NCBI GenBank assembly: GCA_015256945.1
Contig: JABZLB010000003.1
Location: forward strand, 1 to 64,000
Direction: 5' to 3'
DNA length: 64,000 bases
Origin: Prevotellaceae bacterium
GTDB taxonomy: Bacteria > Bacteroidota > Bacteroidia > Bacteroidales > Bacteroidaceae
Part shown: one piece after another, positions 53,535 through 61,451 of the stretch
Layout of the letters: the number at the start of each line of letters is the position of its first letter
How positions within the stretch are numbered: the first letter of the stretch is position 1
The notes under the pieces: model-generated
What the model saw: only the letters and a program-made list of their open reading frames with translations
Databases searched by the model: none
What the model was told of the DNA's origin: nothing
Translations under genes and position numbers: made by a program

Positions 53535-54359
53535 TTAATCTTGTTCTGCTGTGTCCGGAATGAGTTCTGGCATAATAAAAACAGAGTGGATTTTACGCTT
53601 TTCCACGGGAGGAATTTCCATATAATTCCGGTAAAGATCCGTCAGATAGGCATCGGGATTATTAGGTCCAAGAAAGGAGCTTCCTTCAAAATGTATCTCT
53701 TTTACTGGAAAAATGCTGTCACGACGATGCTGAGTTCCATAGCCGTTGTTGACAGGAATATTTGAGAAATACGTGCCGCAGGACTTTATTTTACATAATA
53801 AATACCAAAAACTTTGGTATGTAATGTATTTCAATCCGAACCAGAAAAATTCAGCGACAGCCCTAAAAGAATAACTATGTTTGTGATGAAGGATTGAAAA
53901 ACTCTTTGATATTCCTTTGGTGATTCTTCTTGTAAGTAGTCGGGAAACTGTTGGATAAGGCACCATAGGAAATATGTCAACGTAAAGGCCTTTGGGGTAA
54001 TTGACAGAGAGATCATCGCCACCTTCTACGTAAAAAGAGTTTAAATCGCGTATCTTATTAATCGGTTCCTTATTGTCTTCCGTCTCAGGAGTCTGCAAGA
54101 AAAGATGAGAAGGCAACTCGTCTGGTGCCACTTTCTTAAACCGTTCCAAACCTTCTACGGTCATCGCAATATCAATATCATCGTCCCATGGAATAAATCC
54201 CTTGTGGCGAACAGCGCCAAGAAGCGTTCCGCCGTCAAGCCAATAGTCAATATTATGTTTACGACATATCCTGTCAATCTCACATAAAATACTCAACTGT
54301 TTGAGCTGACATTTACGAAGTTGCTGTTGTTTGTATTCGTCAAGATATTTATTCTTCAT
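53535..54359 (-). CDS. LicD-family phosphotransferase
   Basis: 274 residues. The nucleotidyltransferase-fold LicD core is clear: 'DYWLDGGTLLGAVRHKGFIP' and 'WDDDIDIAM' carry the metal-binding Asp residues, with 'YVDIFPM' further on. Family members move phosphocholine, phosphoribitol or similar groups from a CDP donor to a glycan (S. pneumoniae LicD, eukaryotic fukutin). It is divergent from the cytidylyltransferase gene, 116 bp apart, with -7 boxes for both in the gap (TAAATTTG, 54387-54380, for this one). That pairing suggests the donor is the CDP-polyol made next door. Confidence 0.87.
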   Translation of the reverse strand: MKNKYLDEYKQQQLRKCQLKQLSILCEIDRICRKHNIDYWLDGGTLLGAVRHKGFIPWDDDIDIAMTVEGLERFKKVAPDELPSHLFLQTPETEDNKEPINKIRDLNSFYVEGGDDLSVNYPKGLYVDIFPMVPYPTVSRLLTRRITKGISKSFSILHHKHSYSFRAVAEFFWFGLKYITYQSFWYLLCKIKSCGTYFSNIPVNNGYGTQHRRDSIFPVKEIHFEGSSFLGPNNPDAYLTDLYRNYMEIPPVEKRKIHSVFIMPELIPDTAEQD

Positions 54360-54463
54360 ATTGATATGCTTGTATGCAGCAAATTTACTAAAAGTAATAA
54401 GAATAAAAGGCCTTTTGTTTTAAATTCTCTATTCATGAGCATGCTGTAATATATATTTATGCT

Positions 54464-54471
54464 TATCTTTG
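54464..54471 (+). promoter_or_regulatory. -7 box abutting the cytidylyltransferase start
   Basis: TATCTTTG lies only 4 bp before the ATG at 54476, so the message would be leaderless or nearly so. Confidence 0.5.
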
Positions 54472-54475
54472 CGTT

Positions 54476-55189
54476 ATGAACATTGCTATCATACTTTCCG
54501 GAGGTGTTGGTACGCGCATGGGCGAAGCATGTCCCAAGCAATACATCAAAGTGGCCGGCAAACCTATTATAAATTATTGCGTAAAAACGTTTTGCAATAA
54601 TCTCCGTATCGATAAAATCGTTATTTGTCTTGCTGACGAGTGGCGGGCTTTTGTAGAAGAATCTCTAAAAGATATTGTTACAACGCAATCAATAATTTAT
54701 AGTAAACCCGGCCGTACAAGGCAGTTTACTATTTACAATGCTTTAGAAAAGCTCGAATCTGTTGGTATTGCTTCCGATGACGTTGTCATCATTCACGATG
54801 CTGCTCGCCCTTTGGTTTCGCAACAGTTAATTGACGCATGTCTGGACGAAAACCGCATTTGTGACGGCGTATTACCTGTTATTCCTGTGAAAGATACGAT
54901 TTATATGAGTCACGATGGTAAAAATATCGATGCTTTACTTGACCGTAATACGCTTTTCGCAGGGCAGGCACCCGAAAGCTTTATTTTTGGAAAATACTTG
55001 CAAGCACATCGTGATATGCCCGAAGAAAGGTTAGAAAAGATAAATGGCAGCACCGAAATAGCCCAAATGGCAGGCATGAATATCCATCTCATTGAGGGCG
55101 ACAGCATGAACATGAAAATAACAACCCCTGAAGATTTGTCGACATTCACGACGCTTATTCAGGAAAAATCAAATAATAATAACTTATGA
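54476..55189 (+). CDS. IspD/TarI-like CTP:polyol-phosphate cytidylyltransferase
   Basis: 237 residues. 'AIILSGGVGTRMGEACPKQYI' region (CTP site), 'IHDAARPLV' and 'INGSTEIAQMAGMNI' fit the IspD superfamily. Members make either CDP-methylerythritol (IspD, isoprenoids) or CDP-ribitol (TarI, teichoic acid). Here the context favours the second: a 4-bp overlap with a polyol-phosphate dehydrogenase gene, an epimerase after that, and a divergent LicD. The genome may have another ispD for the MEP pathway; if not, this would have to serve that role. Confidence 0.82.
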   Translation: MNIAIILSGGVGTRMGEACPKQYIKVAGKPIINYCVKTFCNNLRIDKIVICLADEWRAFVEESLKDIVTTQSIIYSKPGRTRQFTIYNALEKLESVGIASDDVVIIHDAARPLVSQQLIDACLDENRICDGVLPVIPVKDTIYMSHDGKNIDALLDRNTLFAGQAPESFIFGKYLQAHRDMPEERLEKINGSTEIAQMAGMNIHLIEGDSMNMKITTPEDLSTFTTLIQEKSNNNNL

Positions 55190-56193
55190 AAGCTTACGTC
55201 TTACACGCCGTAGGCGACCTTCGTTACGAGGATATTCCTATACCCGAATGTCCTTCTCCCGATTGGGCTATTGTGAAAATCAAAGCCGCTGGCATTTGTA
55301 GTTCCGATATTCCACGTGTATTTAGCAAGGGCACTTACCACTTTCCTACTATCCCCGGCCACGAATTGGCAGGCATTGTACATCGTGTAGGCGATGAGGC
55401 TAATGCCTCATGGGTGGGCCGACGCGTAGGAATTTTCCCACTTATACCCTGTCGTCAGTGTACACCATGTGCTGAAAAGCATTACGAAATGTGCGAACAT
55501 TACGATTATGTAGGCTCACGACGTGATGGCGGATGGGCAGAATATGTGGCCGTTCCTGTATGGAATCTGATTGCTTTGCCTGACGATTTCTCTTTTCGTG
55601 CCGCCGCTATGCTCGAACCTTTAGCAGTTGCTCTGCATGCCATTAAGTGCGGACGATTGCAGAAAGGCGCCGATGTGGCTATTATTGGTACGGGTATGAT
55701 AGGCATAAGTGCAGCGCAATGGGCCAGGCTTATGGGCGCGAATAGTGTAACTGTTATTGGTCGACACGAGGACAAACGTGCGTTAGTTGAAGGTTGTGGC
55801 ATCAATTATGCTACAACAATTAACCGCACATATCCCTTCGTTCTGGAAGCTGTGGGTAGCGAGACGGCGATAAACGAAGCTATTAAAGCCACTTCGCCTG
55901 CGGGAAGTTTGGTGTTGATGGGCAACCCTGCTGGCAATATTCAGTTGCAACAAGATGTATATTGGCGCATTTTACGTAAACAACTTTCTATAAATGGCAC
56001 TTGGAACTCGTCGTACGATGGCCCAAATGCTTCCGACTGGACAGAAGCAGTTGAGGCTATTGCCAAAGGAAAAGTATCAGTAGAAGGTCTTATATCGCAT
56101 GTGTTTTCACAGGAAGAGCTTCCCCGCGGCCTTGAATTGATGGTCGAACACCGCCAGCCTTATTGTAAGATAATGACGATTTGGAACGATTAA
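55186..56193 (+). CDS. Zinc-dependent alcohol dehydrogenase (TarJ-like pentulose-phosphate reductase)
   Basis: 335-residue medium-chain dehydrogenase/reductase. Catalytic-zinc region 'AAGICSSDIPRVF' and 'PGHELAG'; structural-zinc four-Cys loop in 'CRQCTPCAEKHYEMC'; nucleotide-binding 'ADVAIIGTGMIGISAAQWAR'. It resembles galactitol-1-phosphate 5-dehydrogenase and TarJ in length and motifs. Between a cytidylyltransferase (ATGA overlap) and a pentulose-phosphate epimerase, the simplest role is NADPH-dependent reduction of ribulose- or xylulose-5-phosphate to the pentitol phosphate that is then cytidylylated. Confidence 0.82.
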   Translation: MKAYVLHAVGDLRYEDIPIPECPSPDWAIVKIKAAGICSSDIPRVFSKGTYHFPTIPGHELAGIVHRVGDEANASWVGRRVGIFPLIPCRQCTPCAEKHYEMCEHYDYVGSRRDGGWAEYVAVPVWNLIALPDDFSFRAAAMLEPLAVALHAIKCGRLQKGADVAIIGTGMIGISAAQWARLMGANSVTVIGRHEDKRALVEGCGINYATTINRTYPFVLEAVGSETAINEAIKATSPAGSLVLMGNPAGNIQLQQDVYWRILRKQLSINGTWNSSYDGPNASDWTEAVEAIAKGKVSVEGLISHVFSQEELPRGLELMVEHRQPYCKIMTIWND

Positions 56194-56197
56194 TTTT

Positions 56198-56878
56198 ATG
56201 AAGATGACACACAAAAGTGAAATATCGGCTTCAATGATGTGCAGTAACCTTGTTAACCTTAAGGAAACATTACAGATATTTAAGGAAGAAGGCATTGAGC
56301 GTTTACATATTGATGTAATGGACGGAGAGTTTGTTCCGAACTTTGGTTTGGGCGTCGATTACATACGTGGTTTGCGCGAACTCACCGATATTCCGCTTGA
56401 TTTGCATTTAATGGTCAAAGATCCTGAATACAAATTGCAGTGGATAGGCATTCAGTCTACCGATATTGTGAGCATTCATTACGAAAGCACCTATCAGGTA
56501 CAACGTGCGCTCGATTGGCTCGGACCGTTTGGATGCAAGCGCTTTTTGGCCATAAGTCCGGCTACTCCTGTCAATGTATTGGAGGAAGTTCTTGACTATA
56601 TTGACGGTATTAATTTGCTAATGGTGAACCCTGGTTTTGCCGGTCAGCACATGGTACTGAGCACCTTGCGCAAAGCTGCCAAAGTGAAAAGCCTGTTAGA
56701 ACGTGAGCATCATGAGGATATATTGATGGAAGTTGACGGTAATATCACCCCTGAGCACGGCAAAACCTTGCGCAGTCTTGGTGCGAGCTTGTTTGTAGGT
56801 GGTACCTCTTCTATCTTTAAAGGCGACCTAAACCAGTATAGAGAGAATATCAGAGTGTTTAGAGAAAACATTGTTTAA
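56198..56878 (+). CDS. Ribulose-phosphate 3-epimerase family protein
   Basis: 226-residue TIM-barrel epimerase. 'LHIDVMDGEFVPNFGLG' (catalytic Asp, metal ligand), 'DLHLMVKDP', 'LLMVNPGFAGQ' and 'LMEVDGNITPEHG' are all RPE motifs, so catalytic residues look intact. It follows the dehydrogenase by 4 bp. RPE interconverts ribulose-5- and xylulose-5-phosphate. A copy inside a CDP-polyol operon, beyond the housekeeping one expected elsewhere, suggests it supplies a particular pentulose to the reductase. A related ketose-phosphate substrate (allulose-6-P type) is possible. Confidence 0.87.
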   Translation: MKMTHKSEISASMMCSNLVNLKETLQIFKEEGIERLHIDVMDGEFVPNFGLGVDYIRGLRELTDIPLDLHLMVKDPEYKLQWIGIQSTDIVSIHYESTYQVQRALDWLGPFGCKRFLAISPATPVNVLEEVLDYIDGINLLMVNPGFAGQHMVLSTLRKAAKVKSLLEREHHEDILMEVDGNITPEHGKTLRSLGASLFVGGTSSIFKGDLNQYRENIRVFRENIV

Positions 56879-56971
56879 GCCTAAAGCTTAGTTCCGAAGC
56901 ATAAATTTTCTCTGTTTTTTATTCAGTTAATCATATTCGACAATCCTTTAAAACGATAAAGGAGAGGGTTG

Positions 56972-58423
56972 TCAGTGTGATCGAATCTTCTTTATAATAA
57001 ACTGTTCACACTCCGAAAGTATCTGTACTCGTGCCATACGCATGATAGCATAATAGAGTATGGCAGCTATGGCTATTCTGCAAATCAATAGCAACCACGG
57101 TGTAAAAATGTAGACAGTAGCAAGATAGGCTACTGTCATAACGACAAAAGCGGCTGCGGCAAAGGGTGCAGTATCTTTAATAAAAAACCACAGACGGTAG
57201 CCCGTAAGCAGGTAAACAAAGAACAGCCACACAAAAATCCACAGTATATTCAGAAGTGTATAGGCAATAACCATGGTCATAATGCCGTATGGCCACAGAA
57301 CAAGCATACTGACAATCTGTGCAAAACCAAGCCCGAAAGTGCAGTAAAGATAAATATTCGACTTGCCTTTGCTGATAACCATATTCGATAAAAGCGTAAA
57401 CAAAGGCATGGTAGCTCCGGCAAGGCACAGTATCTGGACGTAGCCTGCGCTGACTAACCATTTTTCTCCGATGGTGATAACTATGAATTCTTTAGCCACT
57501 AAGCCAAAGCCCAGCAGCAGCGGGAACGACAGAAAGGCTGTGAAACGCATGAGCTTTCTAAACGCGTTGAGCTGGCGGTTGCTGTCGCTTTGCAGGTCGA
57601 CAAGCACGGGTTGGGCCACCTGATTCACCATACTTTGCACAAGACCAAAGCATTTCGAATCCCACTGATAAGCCTGGTTGAAGTTACCTGTGGCGTGTGC
57701 CGTGTAATAATGACCCAGTAAAAAGTTAAGAATATTGTTGTTGATGATGGTAGCTATGTTCGACAACAGAATTTTAAATGAAAATCGAAGCATGCGCTTT
57801 ACAGGCTCAAAGGTGATGCCGTGCAGGCTCGGGCGCCATGGAGAATAGTGCCATGCCAGGAGCGTATTGATGGAAACATACACCAATCCCTGCGTGGCCA
57901 GCGACCAGTAAGCCAGTCCGGAAAAAGCGCATGCGGCACCGGTGACGCTCGCTATAATAACAGCCGTCATTGAAGCCTTGGCTTGTTGCCTGGCCTTCAG
58001 GTTCTTGAAAAGATAAGCATTCTGTGCCGTTCCGAACGAAGCTATTAAGATACTGAGAAAGGCATAACGGCAAAGAGGGACAAGTCGCGGTTCATTGTAA
58101 TAGGAAGCAATAAACGGAGCACAGAAGAAAAGCACGGTATAGGCTGAGAAGCCTACAATAATATTGAACCAAAATACCGAGTTGTAGTCTTCGTCACGCG
58201 GCTCTTTCATATTGGCCAGTGCCGTGGGGAAGCCGCTGTTCTGGAGTGTTGTGGCGATAAGTGAGAAAACACCTATCATCGCCATCATGCCAAAGTCGGC
58301 GTTATCAAGCTGTCGACCGAGAATGATGGCGAAGATAATGCCTATTACCTGTTGCGTCAAACTGTTCAGTCCACCCCAGAAAAGTCCCCTGGCCGTTTTC
58401 TCTTTCAGCGTATCATTTGCCAT
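56972..58423 (-). CDS. Wzx-like polysaccharide flippase (MOP superfamily)
   Basis: 483 residues, about 14 TM helices, lipopolysaccharide-biosynthesis flippase type: 'KTARGLFWGGLNSLTQQVIG', 'LGRQLDNADFGMMAMIGVFS', 'NSGFPTALANMKEPRDEDYN', 'SVFWFNIIVGF'. Such proteins move undecaprenyl-diphosphate-linked oligosaccharides to the periplasmic face. It has a full promoter that nearly touches the ATG (58460-58429). The presence of a flippase supports a polymeric or oligosaccharide product of the surrounding cluster. No Wzy-like polymerase was recognised, unless one of the GT-C-like proteins fills that role. Confidence 0.86.
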   Translation of the reverse strand: MANDTLKEKTARGLFWGGLNSLTQQVIGIIFAIILGRQLDNADFGMMAMIGVFSLIATTLQNSGFPTALANMKEPRDEDYNSVFWFNIIVGFSAYTVLFFCAPFIASYYNEPRLVPLCRYAFLSILIASFGTAQNAYLFKNLKARQQAKASMTAVIIASVTGAACAFSGLAYWSLATQGLVYVSINTLLAWHYSPWRPSLHGITFEPVKRMLRFSFKILLSNIATIINNNILNFLLGHYYTAHATGNFNQAYQWDSKCFGLVQSMVNQVAQPVLVDLQSDSNRQLNAFRKLMRFTAFLSFPLLLGFGLVAKEFIVITIGEKWLVSAGYVQILCLAGATMPLFTLLSNMVISKGKSNIYLYCTFGLGFAQIVSMLVLWPYGIMTMVIAYTLLNILWIFVWLFFVYLLTGYRLWFFIKDTAPFAAAAFVVMTVAYLATVYIFTPWLLLICRIAIAAILYYAIMRMARVQILSECEQFIIKKIRSH

Positions 58424-58428
58424 AATTG

Positions 58429-58460
58429 CAAAATTATACTTTCCCCATTAGAAATCCAAA
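58429..58460 (-). promoter_or_regulatory. Flippase promoter, abutting the start codon
   Basis: Minus-strand TTTG (58460-58457), 20-bp spacer, TAATTTTG (58436-58429), then only 5 bp to the ATG at 58423. The plus-strand TACATTTG (58470-58477) for the divergent glycosyltransferase lies alongside. Confidence 0.65.
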
Positions 58461-58493
58461 TAAAAAGATTACATTTGCATGAAAATAGCAACG

Positions 58494-59564
58494 ATGAGAA
58501 TTTATTTCTATCATACCCAGGACATACAAATGCAACTGGCCCGATATGCCAGAGGAGAGTTTCCGGGACACTTGCTGTATGGTGCCACCCATCTTGGAGA
58601 ATATGACATAGATGTTGTATGGCACAGGTTCATGACAGGAGCATCGAGGCTGCGCAATATGCTTGTAACGGCATGGCGTGTGTTGCGGTTGGGTAACAAG
58701 ATTGATGCAGTATATGCTACCCATTATAGAGGCATCGAAATACTTGTCTTTATGCGGGCGTTAGGCCTTTTCGGCAAGCCCATTGTTATTTGGCATCACC
58801 AACCTGTTGTGAAATCAACAAGCTGGTGGCGTGAAAAGCTTGGAAAGACATTTTATCGGGGAATAGATGAGATGTTCTTTTTTTCGCAAAAGCTAATTGA
58901 TGATTCAGTAAAAGTGGGGAAAGTCAATCCTGAAAAGTTCCATTTAGGCCATTGGGGAGCCGATCTTGACTTTTACGACCATTTGCTTTCGCGCCGTGTA
59001 GAACGAACCGGCTTTGTGTCATCGGGGAAAGAAATGCGTGATATGCCTACACTTGTTGGTGCTTTTAACGAAACGGGTGCGCTGCTTGATGTTTACCTGA
59101 ACCATGTGAACGGTGATATTAATTATCGGGATATGTTTTCGCAGCTGCATATCAGGCCCAATATCAACGTTTGTTTTACCAATGATATGGGTATGGGAGT
59201 GCCAGAGATTGCTGCTGAAGTAGATGAACATCAGTGTGTGGTTATCTGCTGTCAGGAAACTAAATATACCGTCGGACTGACGACATTGGTAGAGGCTCTT
59301 GCGCTTGGAATGCCAATTTTATGCAGTCGTAACCCGCAATTTCCTGTTGATGTTGACCGTGAAGGTTGCGGCATCTCTATACCTTATTATAATAAGGAGG
59401 GTTGGATAGAGGCTATAACTTATGCTCAAAACCACCCTGATGAGCTGGCCGAAATGGGTAAACGGGGCAGGAAGCTGGCCGAAAGGTTGTATAACGACCG
59501 TCATTGTGCTGAAGAAGTAGCCCGGGTTTTACATTGTGTTATGCAGAGAGAAAGTAGTCGTTGA
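58494..59564 (+). CDS. GT-B-fold glycosyltransferase (family 4-like)
   Basis: 356 residues from ATG 58494. An upstream ATG at 58479 lies one base past the -7 box TACATTTG (58470-58477), so it would be at or before the transcription start; I prefer the later one. Two Rossmann-like halves. The C-terminal half carries 'KYTVGLTTLVEALALGMPILC' and 'GCGISIPYYNKEGW', the donor-binding GT4 pattern with Glu in the E-x7-E region. 'VIWHHQPV' belongs to the acceptor domain. Adds a sugar in the glycan pathway; donor unknown. Confidence 0.8.
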   Translation: MRIYFYHTQDIQMQLARYARGEFPGHLLYGATHLGEYDIDVVWHRFMTGASRLRNMLVTAWRVLRLGNKIDAVYATHYRGIEILVFMRALGLFGKPIVIWHHQPVVKSTSWWREKLGKTFYRGIDEMFFFSQKLIDDSVKVGKVNPEKFHLGHWGADLDFYDHLLSRRVERTGFVSSGKEMRDMPTLVGAFNETGALLDVYLNHVNGDINYRDMFSQLHIRPNINVCFTNDMGMGVPEIAAEVDEHQCVVICCQETKYTVGLTTLVEALALGMPILCSRNPQFPVDVDREGCGISIPYYNKEGWIEAITYAQNHPDELAEMGKRGRKLAERLYNDRHCAEEVARVLHCVMQRESSR

Positions 59565-59646
59565 ACTATATTCCCCAAACCGTTTCAATGCTGCTGTTTT
59601 ATCATTAAAAGGTATTGAAATCATCTCTGAATTTTTGTTGTTTTGT

Positions 59647-59943
59647 CTTTACGGCACTTTTGGTTTGTCTTTACGCCGTAATCGTGTTCCCTTTACGATG
59701 TAAACGTGTTGCCTTTACATCGTAATCTACTCGCCTTTGCGATGTAATCGGGTTGTAATTACATCGTAATCGTTTTAAGATTATATAGCTAAAGACCGAC
59801 CTTTACAGTGTTTTGTAATGTGTTTATAATTAATAGCTTACAAAAGCTATTTTGTCTTTACGGCACAATTGGCCTGTCGTTACGCCGTAATTATTTTTTC
59901 TTTACGCCGTAATGACGAAGCATTTAGCCCGTAATCAAGTTTT
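59647..59943. repeat. 22-bp-periodic repeat array 2
   Basis: Six contiguous 22-bp units start at 59647, 59669, 59691, 59713, 59735 and 59757; four more in phase with each other start at 59856, 59878, 59900 and 59922. Most open CTTTAC and continue GATGTAAT, ATCGTAAT or GCCGTAAT. The first unit matches the first unit of the array at 30465 at 20 of 22 positions. Located in the 824-bp gap 59565-60388, which holds no protein gene I can support. Confidence 0.82.
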
Positions 59944-60011
59944 GCACCTTTAAAGAACTTGTTTTTCGGGTTCAGGATTAACAAAAAGAGTCTGAAGCCA
60001 TGGGGTATGCG

Positions 60012-60055
60012 TTATTCCGACATGTAAGCACGATTATTCCGACACCTCATTTGTT
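60012..60055. repeat. Short direct repeat, also 22-bp spaced
   Basis: TTATTCCGACA occurs at 60012-60022 and again at 60034-60044, exactly 22 bp apart. It lies between array 2 and the rplM promoter. The sequence is unrelated to the array core. Confidence 0.5.
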
Positions 60056-60172
60056 TTCGTATAGCAAATAACTGGTCTGTTTGATCGATGATTTTGTACG
60101 GGGATAACGTTAAATAAATATAAACAATGGCATTGCAGAGCCATGATAGCCTCTCGGCCTGAATAAAATATG

Positions 60173-60388
60173 TAACTTTGCACATCGAATTGTGAAGATA
60201 ACACTTAGAATCTTCACAGCTTCTTCGTGTTAATAGTGATATTCATGGCCGAATATTATGGTTAGTGAATCGTAGAAGCGCCGGGGATAATGCTGTGGAT
60301 GGTCTCTTTTAGACTGGAGGCGCCGCGAGGTCCCTGCCCATTCAAACCAAAATAAAAACGTTTTTTAGTAGTAAAATTTAAGTTTAAA
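60173..60388 (+). promoter_or_regulatory. rplM promoter and structured leader (L13 leader candidate)
   Basis: A -7 box TAACTTTG (60173-60180) is followed by a leader of about 200 nt. It contains a perfect 9-bp hairpin TGTGAAGAT (60191-60199) / ATCTTCACA (60210-60218), then GCGCC (60278-60282) pairing with GGCGC (60319-60323) around an inner GTCT/AGAC hairpin (60302-60314). A ribosomal-protein leader upstream of L13 has been described in Bacteroidia; this is probably that element, binding L13 or S9 for feedback control. I cannot check the match to its consensus here. Confidence 0.55.
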
Positions 60389-60850
60389 ATGGACACTTTA
60401 AGTTACAAGACTATTTCCGCAAATAAGGAAACAGTGCAGAAAGAGTGGGTAGTAGTTGATGCTACCGACCAGGTTGTTGGTCGTTTCTGCTCAAAGGTTG
60501 CCAAAATGCTTCGCGGAAAGTACAAGCCAAACTTCACACCGAATGTAGATTGCGGCGATAATGTAATCATTATCAATGCAGAAAAGGTTCGCTTTACAGG
60601 CAAAAAGGAAACCGATAAAATCTATACTCGTTATACTGGTTACCCAGGAGGACAGCGCTTTAATACGCCTGCCGATCTGCGTACACGTAAGAACGGTATC
60701 GACAAGATGTTGCGCCATGCAATAAAAGGCATGCTGCCCAAAGGTATCTTAGGTCGTTCTTTGATGGACAATCTGTTTATCTTCGAAGGCCCTGAGCATA
60801 ACAAGGCTGCACAAAAGCCGAAGAACATCGATATTAACCAGTATAAATAA
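60389..60850 (+). CDS. rplM: 50S ribosomal protein L13
   Basis: 153 residues. 'EWVVVDATDQVVGRFCSKVA' and 'HRYTGYPGG'-like 'YTRYTGYPGGQRF', then 'MLRHAIKGMLPKGILGRSLM' are the L13 signatures. Early-assembling 23S rRNA-binding protein. First of the rplM-rpsI pair, conserved in nearly all bacteria, 12 bp before rpsI. Confidence 0.97.
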   Translation: MDTLSYKTISANKETVQKEWVVVDATDQVVGRFCSKVAKMLRGKYKPNFTPNVDCGDNVIIINAEKVRFTGKKETDKIYTRYTGYPGGQRFNTPADLRTRKNGIDKMLRHAIKGMLPKGILGRSLMDNLFIFEGPEHNKAAQKPKNIDINQYK

Positions 60851-60862
60851 TAAGGAGAAAAG

Positions 60863-61249
60863 ATGGAAGTTATAAACGCTATTGGTCGCCGTAAGAGCGC
60901 TGTTGCTCGTGTTTACCTTTCTGAAGGTACCGGTAAGATCACAATAAACAAGAAAGATATCAAAGACTTCTTCCCATCAGCTATCCTGCAGTACGTGGTT
61001 AAGCAGCCACTTGAGCTTCTGGAAGTTGCTGAGAAATATGATATAAAGGCAAACCTTGACGGTGGTGGTTATACGGGTCAAAGTCAGGCTCTCCGTCTGG
61101 CTATTGCACGCGCATTGGTTAAGGTAAATGCTGAAGATAAGAAAAACCTGAAGGATCACGGATTCCTTACACGCGACAGCCGTGCTGTTGAGCGTAAGAA
61201 ACCAGGACGTCCAAAGGCTCGTCGCCGCTTCCAGTTCAGCAAGCGTTAA
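60863..61249 (+). CDS. rpsI: 30S ribosomal protein S9
   Basis: 128 residues, from 'EVINAIGRRKSAVARVYL' to the basic tail 'RRRFQFSKR' that reaches the P-site tRNA. 'GGGYTGQSQALRLAIARAL' is the conserved core. The stop is followed by about 200 bp with hairpins before rpsB. Confidence 0.97.
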   Translation: MEVINAIGRRKSAVARVYLSEGTGKITINKKDIKDFFPSAILQYVVKQPLELLEVAEKYDIKANLDGGGYTGQSQALRLAIARALVKVNAEDKKNLKDHGFLTRDSRAVERKKPGRPKARRRFQFSKR

Positions 61250-61360
61250 TGTGTTTGTTTCCTTCTTGTCGGCGGCGTACAGAATATATGTGCAGGGTTT
61301 GCATCATGATTTGTGCATGACGAAAGAAGAAATACACAAGCTGACTGTTTAGTATCTAAA

Positions 61361-61392
61361 CCGGCAAGACCCGTAAACTGGTTACTTGCCGG
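61361..61392 (+). promoter_or_regulatory. Hairpin in the rpsI-rpsB gap
   Basis: Perfect 8-bp stem CCGGCAAG (61361-61368) / CTTGCCGG (61385-61392), loop 16 nt, 60 bp before rpsB. No T-run follows at once, so a leader element of rpsB is more likely than a terminator. Confidence 0.4.
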
Positions 61393-61451
61393 CTGGTTCT
61401 GAGCAATTTTAGAATTAAAAAAGAAAGTAAACAAATTAAAAAGTAAAGACA

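Noticed and set aside
54476..55189. Simple annotation as the isoprenoid enzyme IspD
   Set aside because: Not excluded by motifs, but the coupled dehydrogenase, epimerase and LicD make a polyol cytidylyltransferase more likely.
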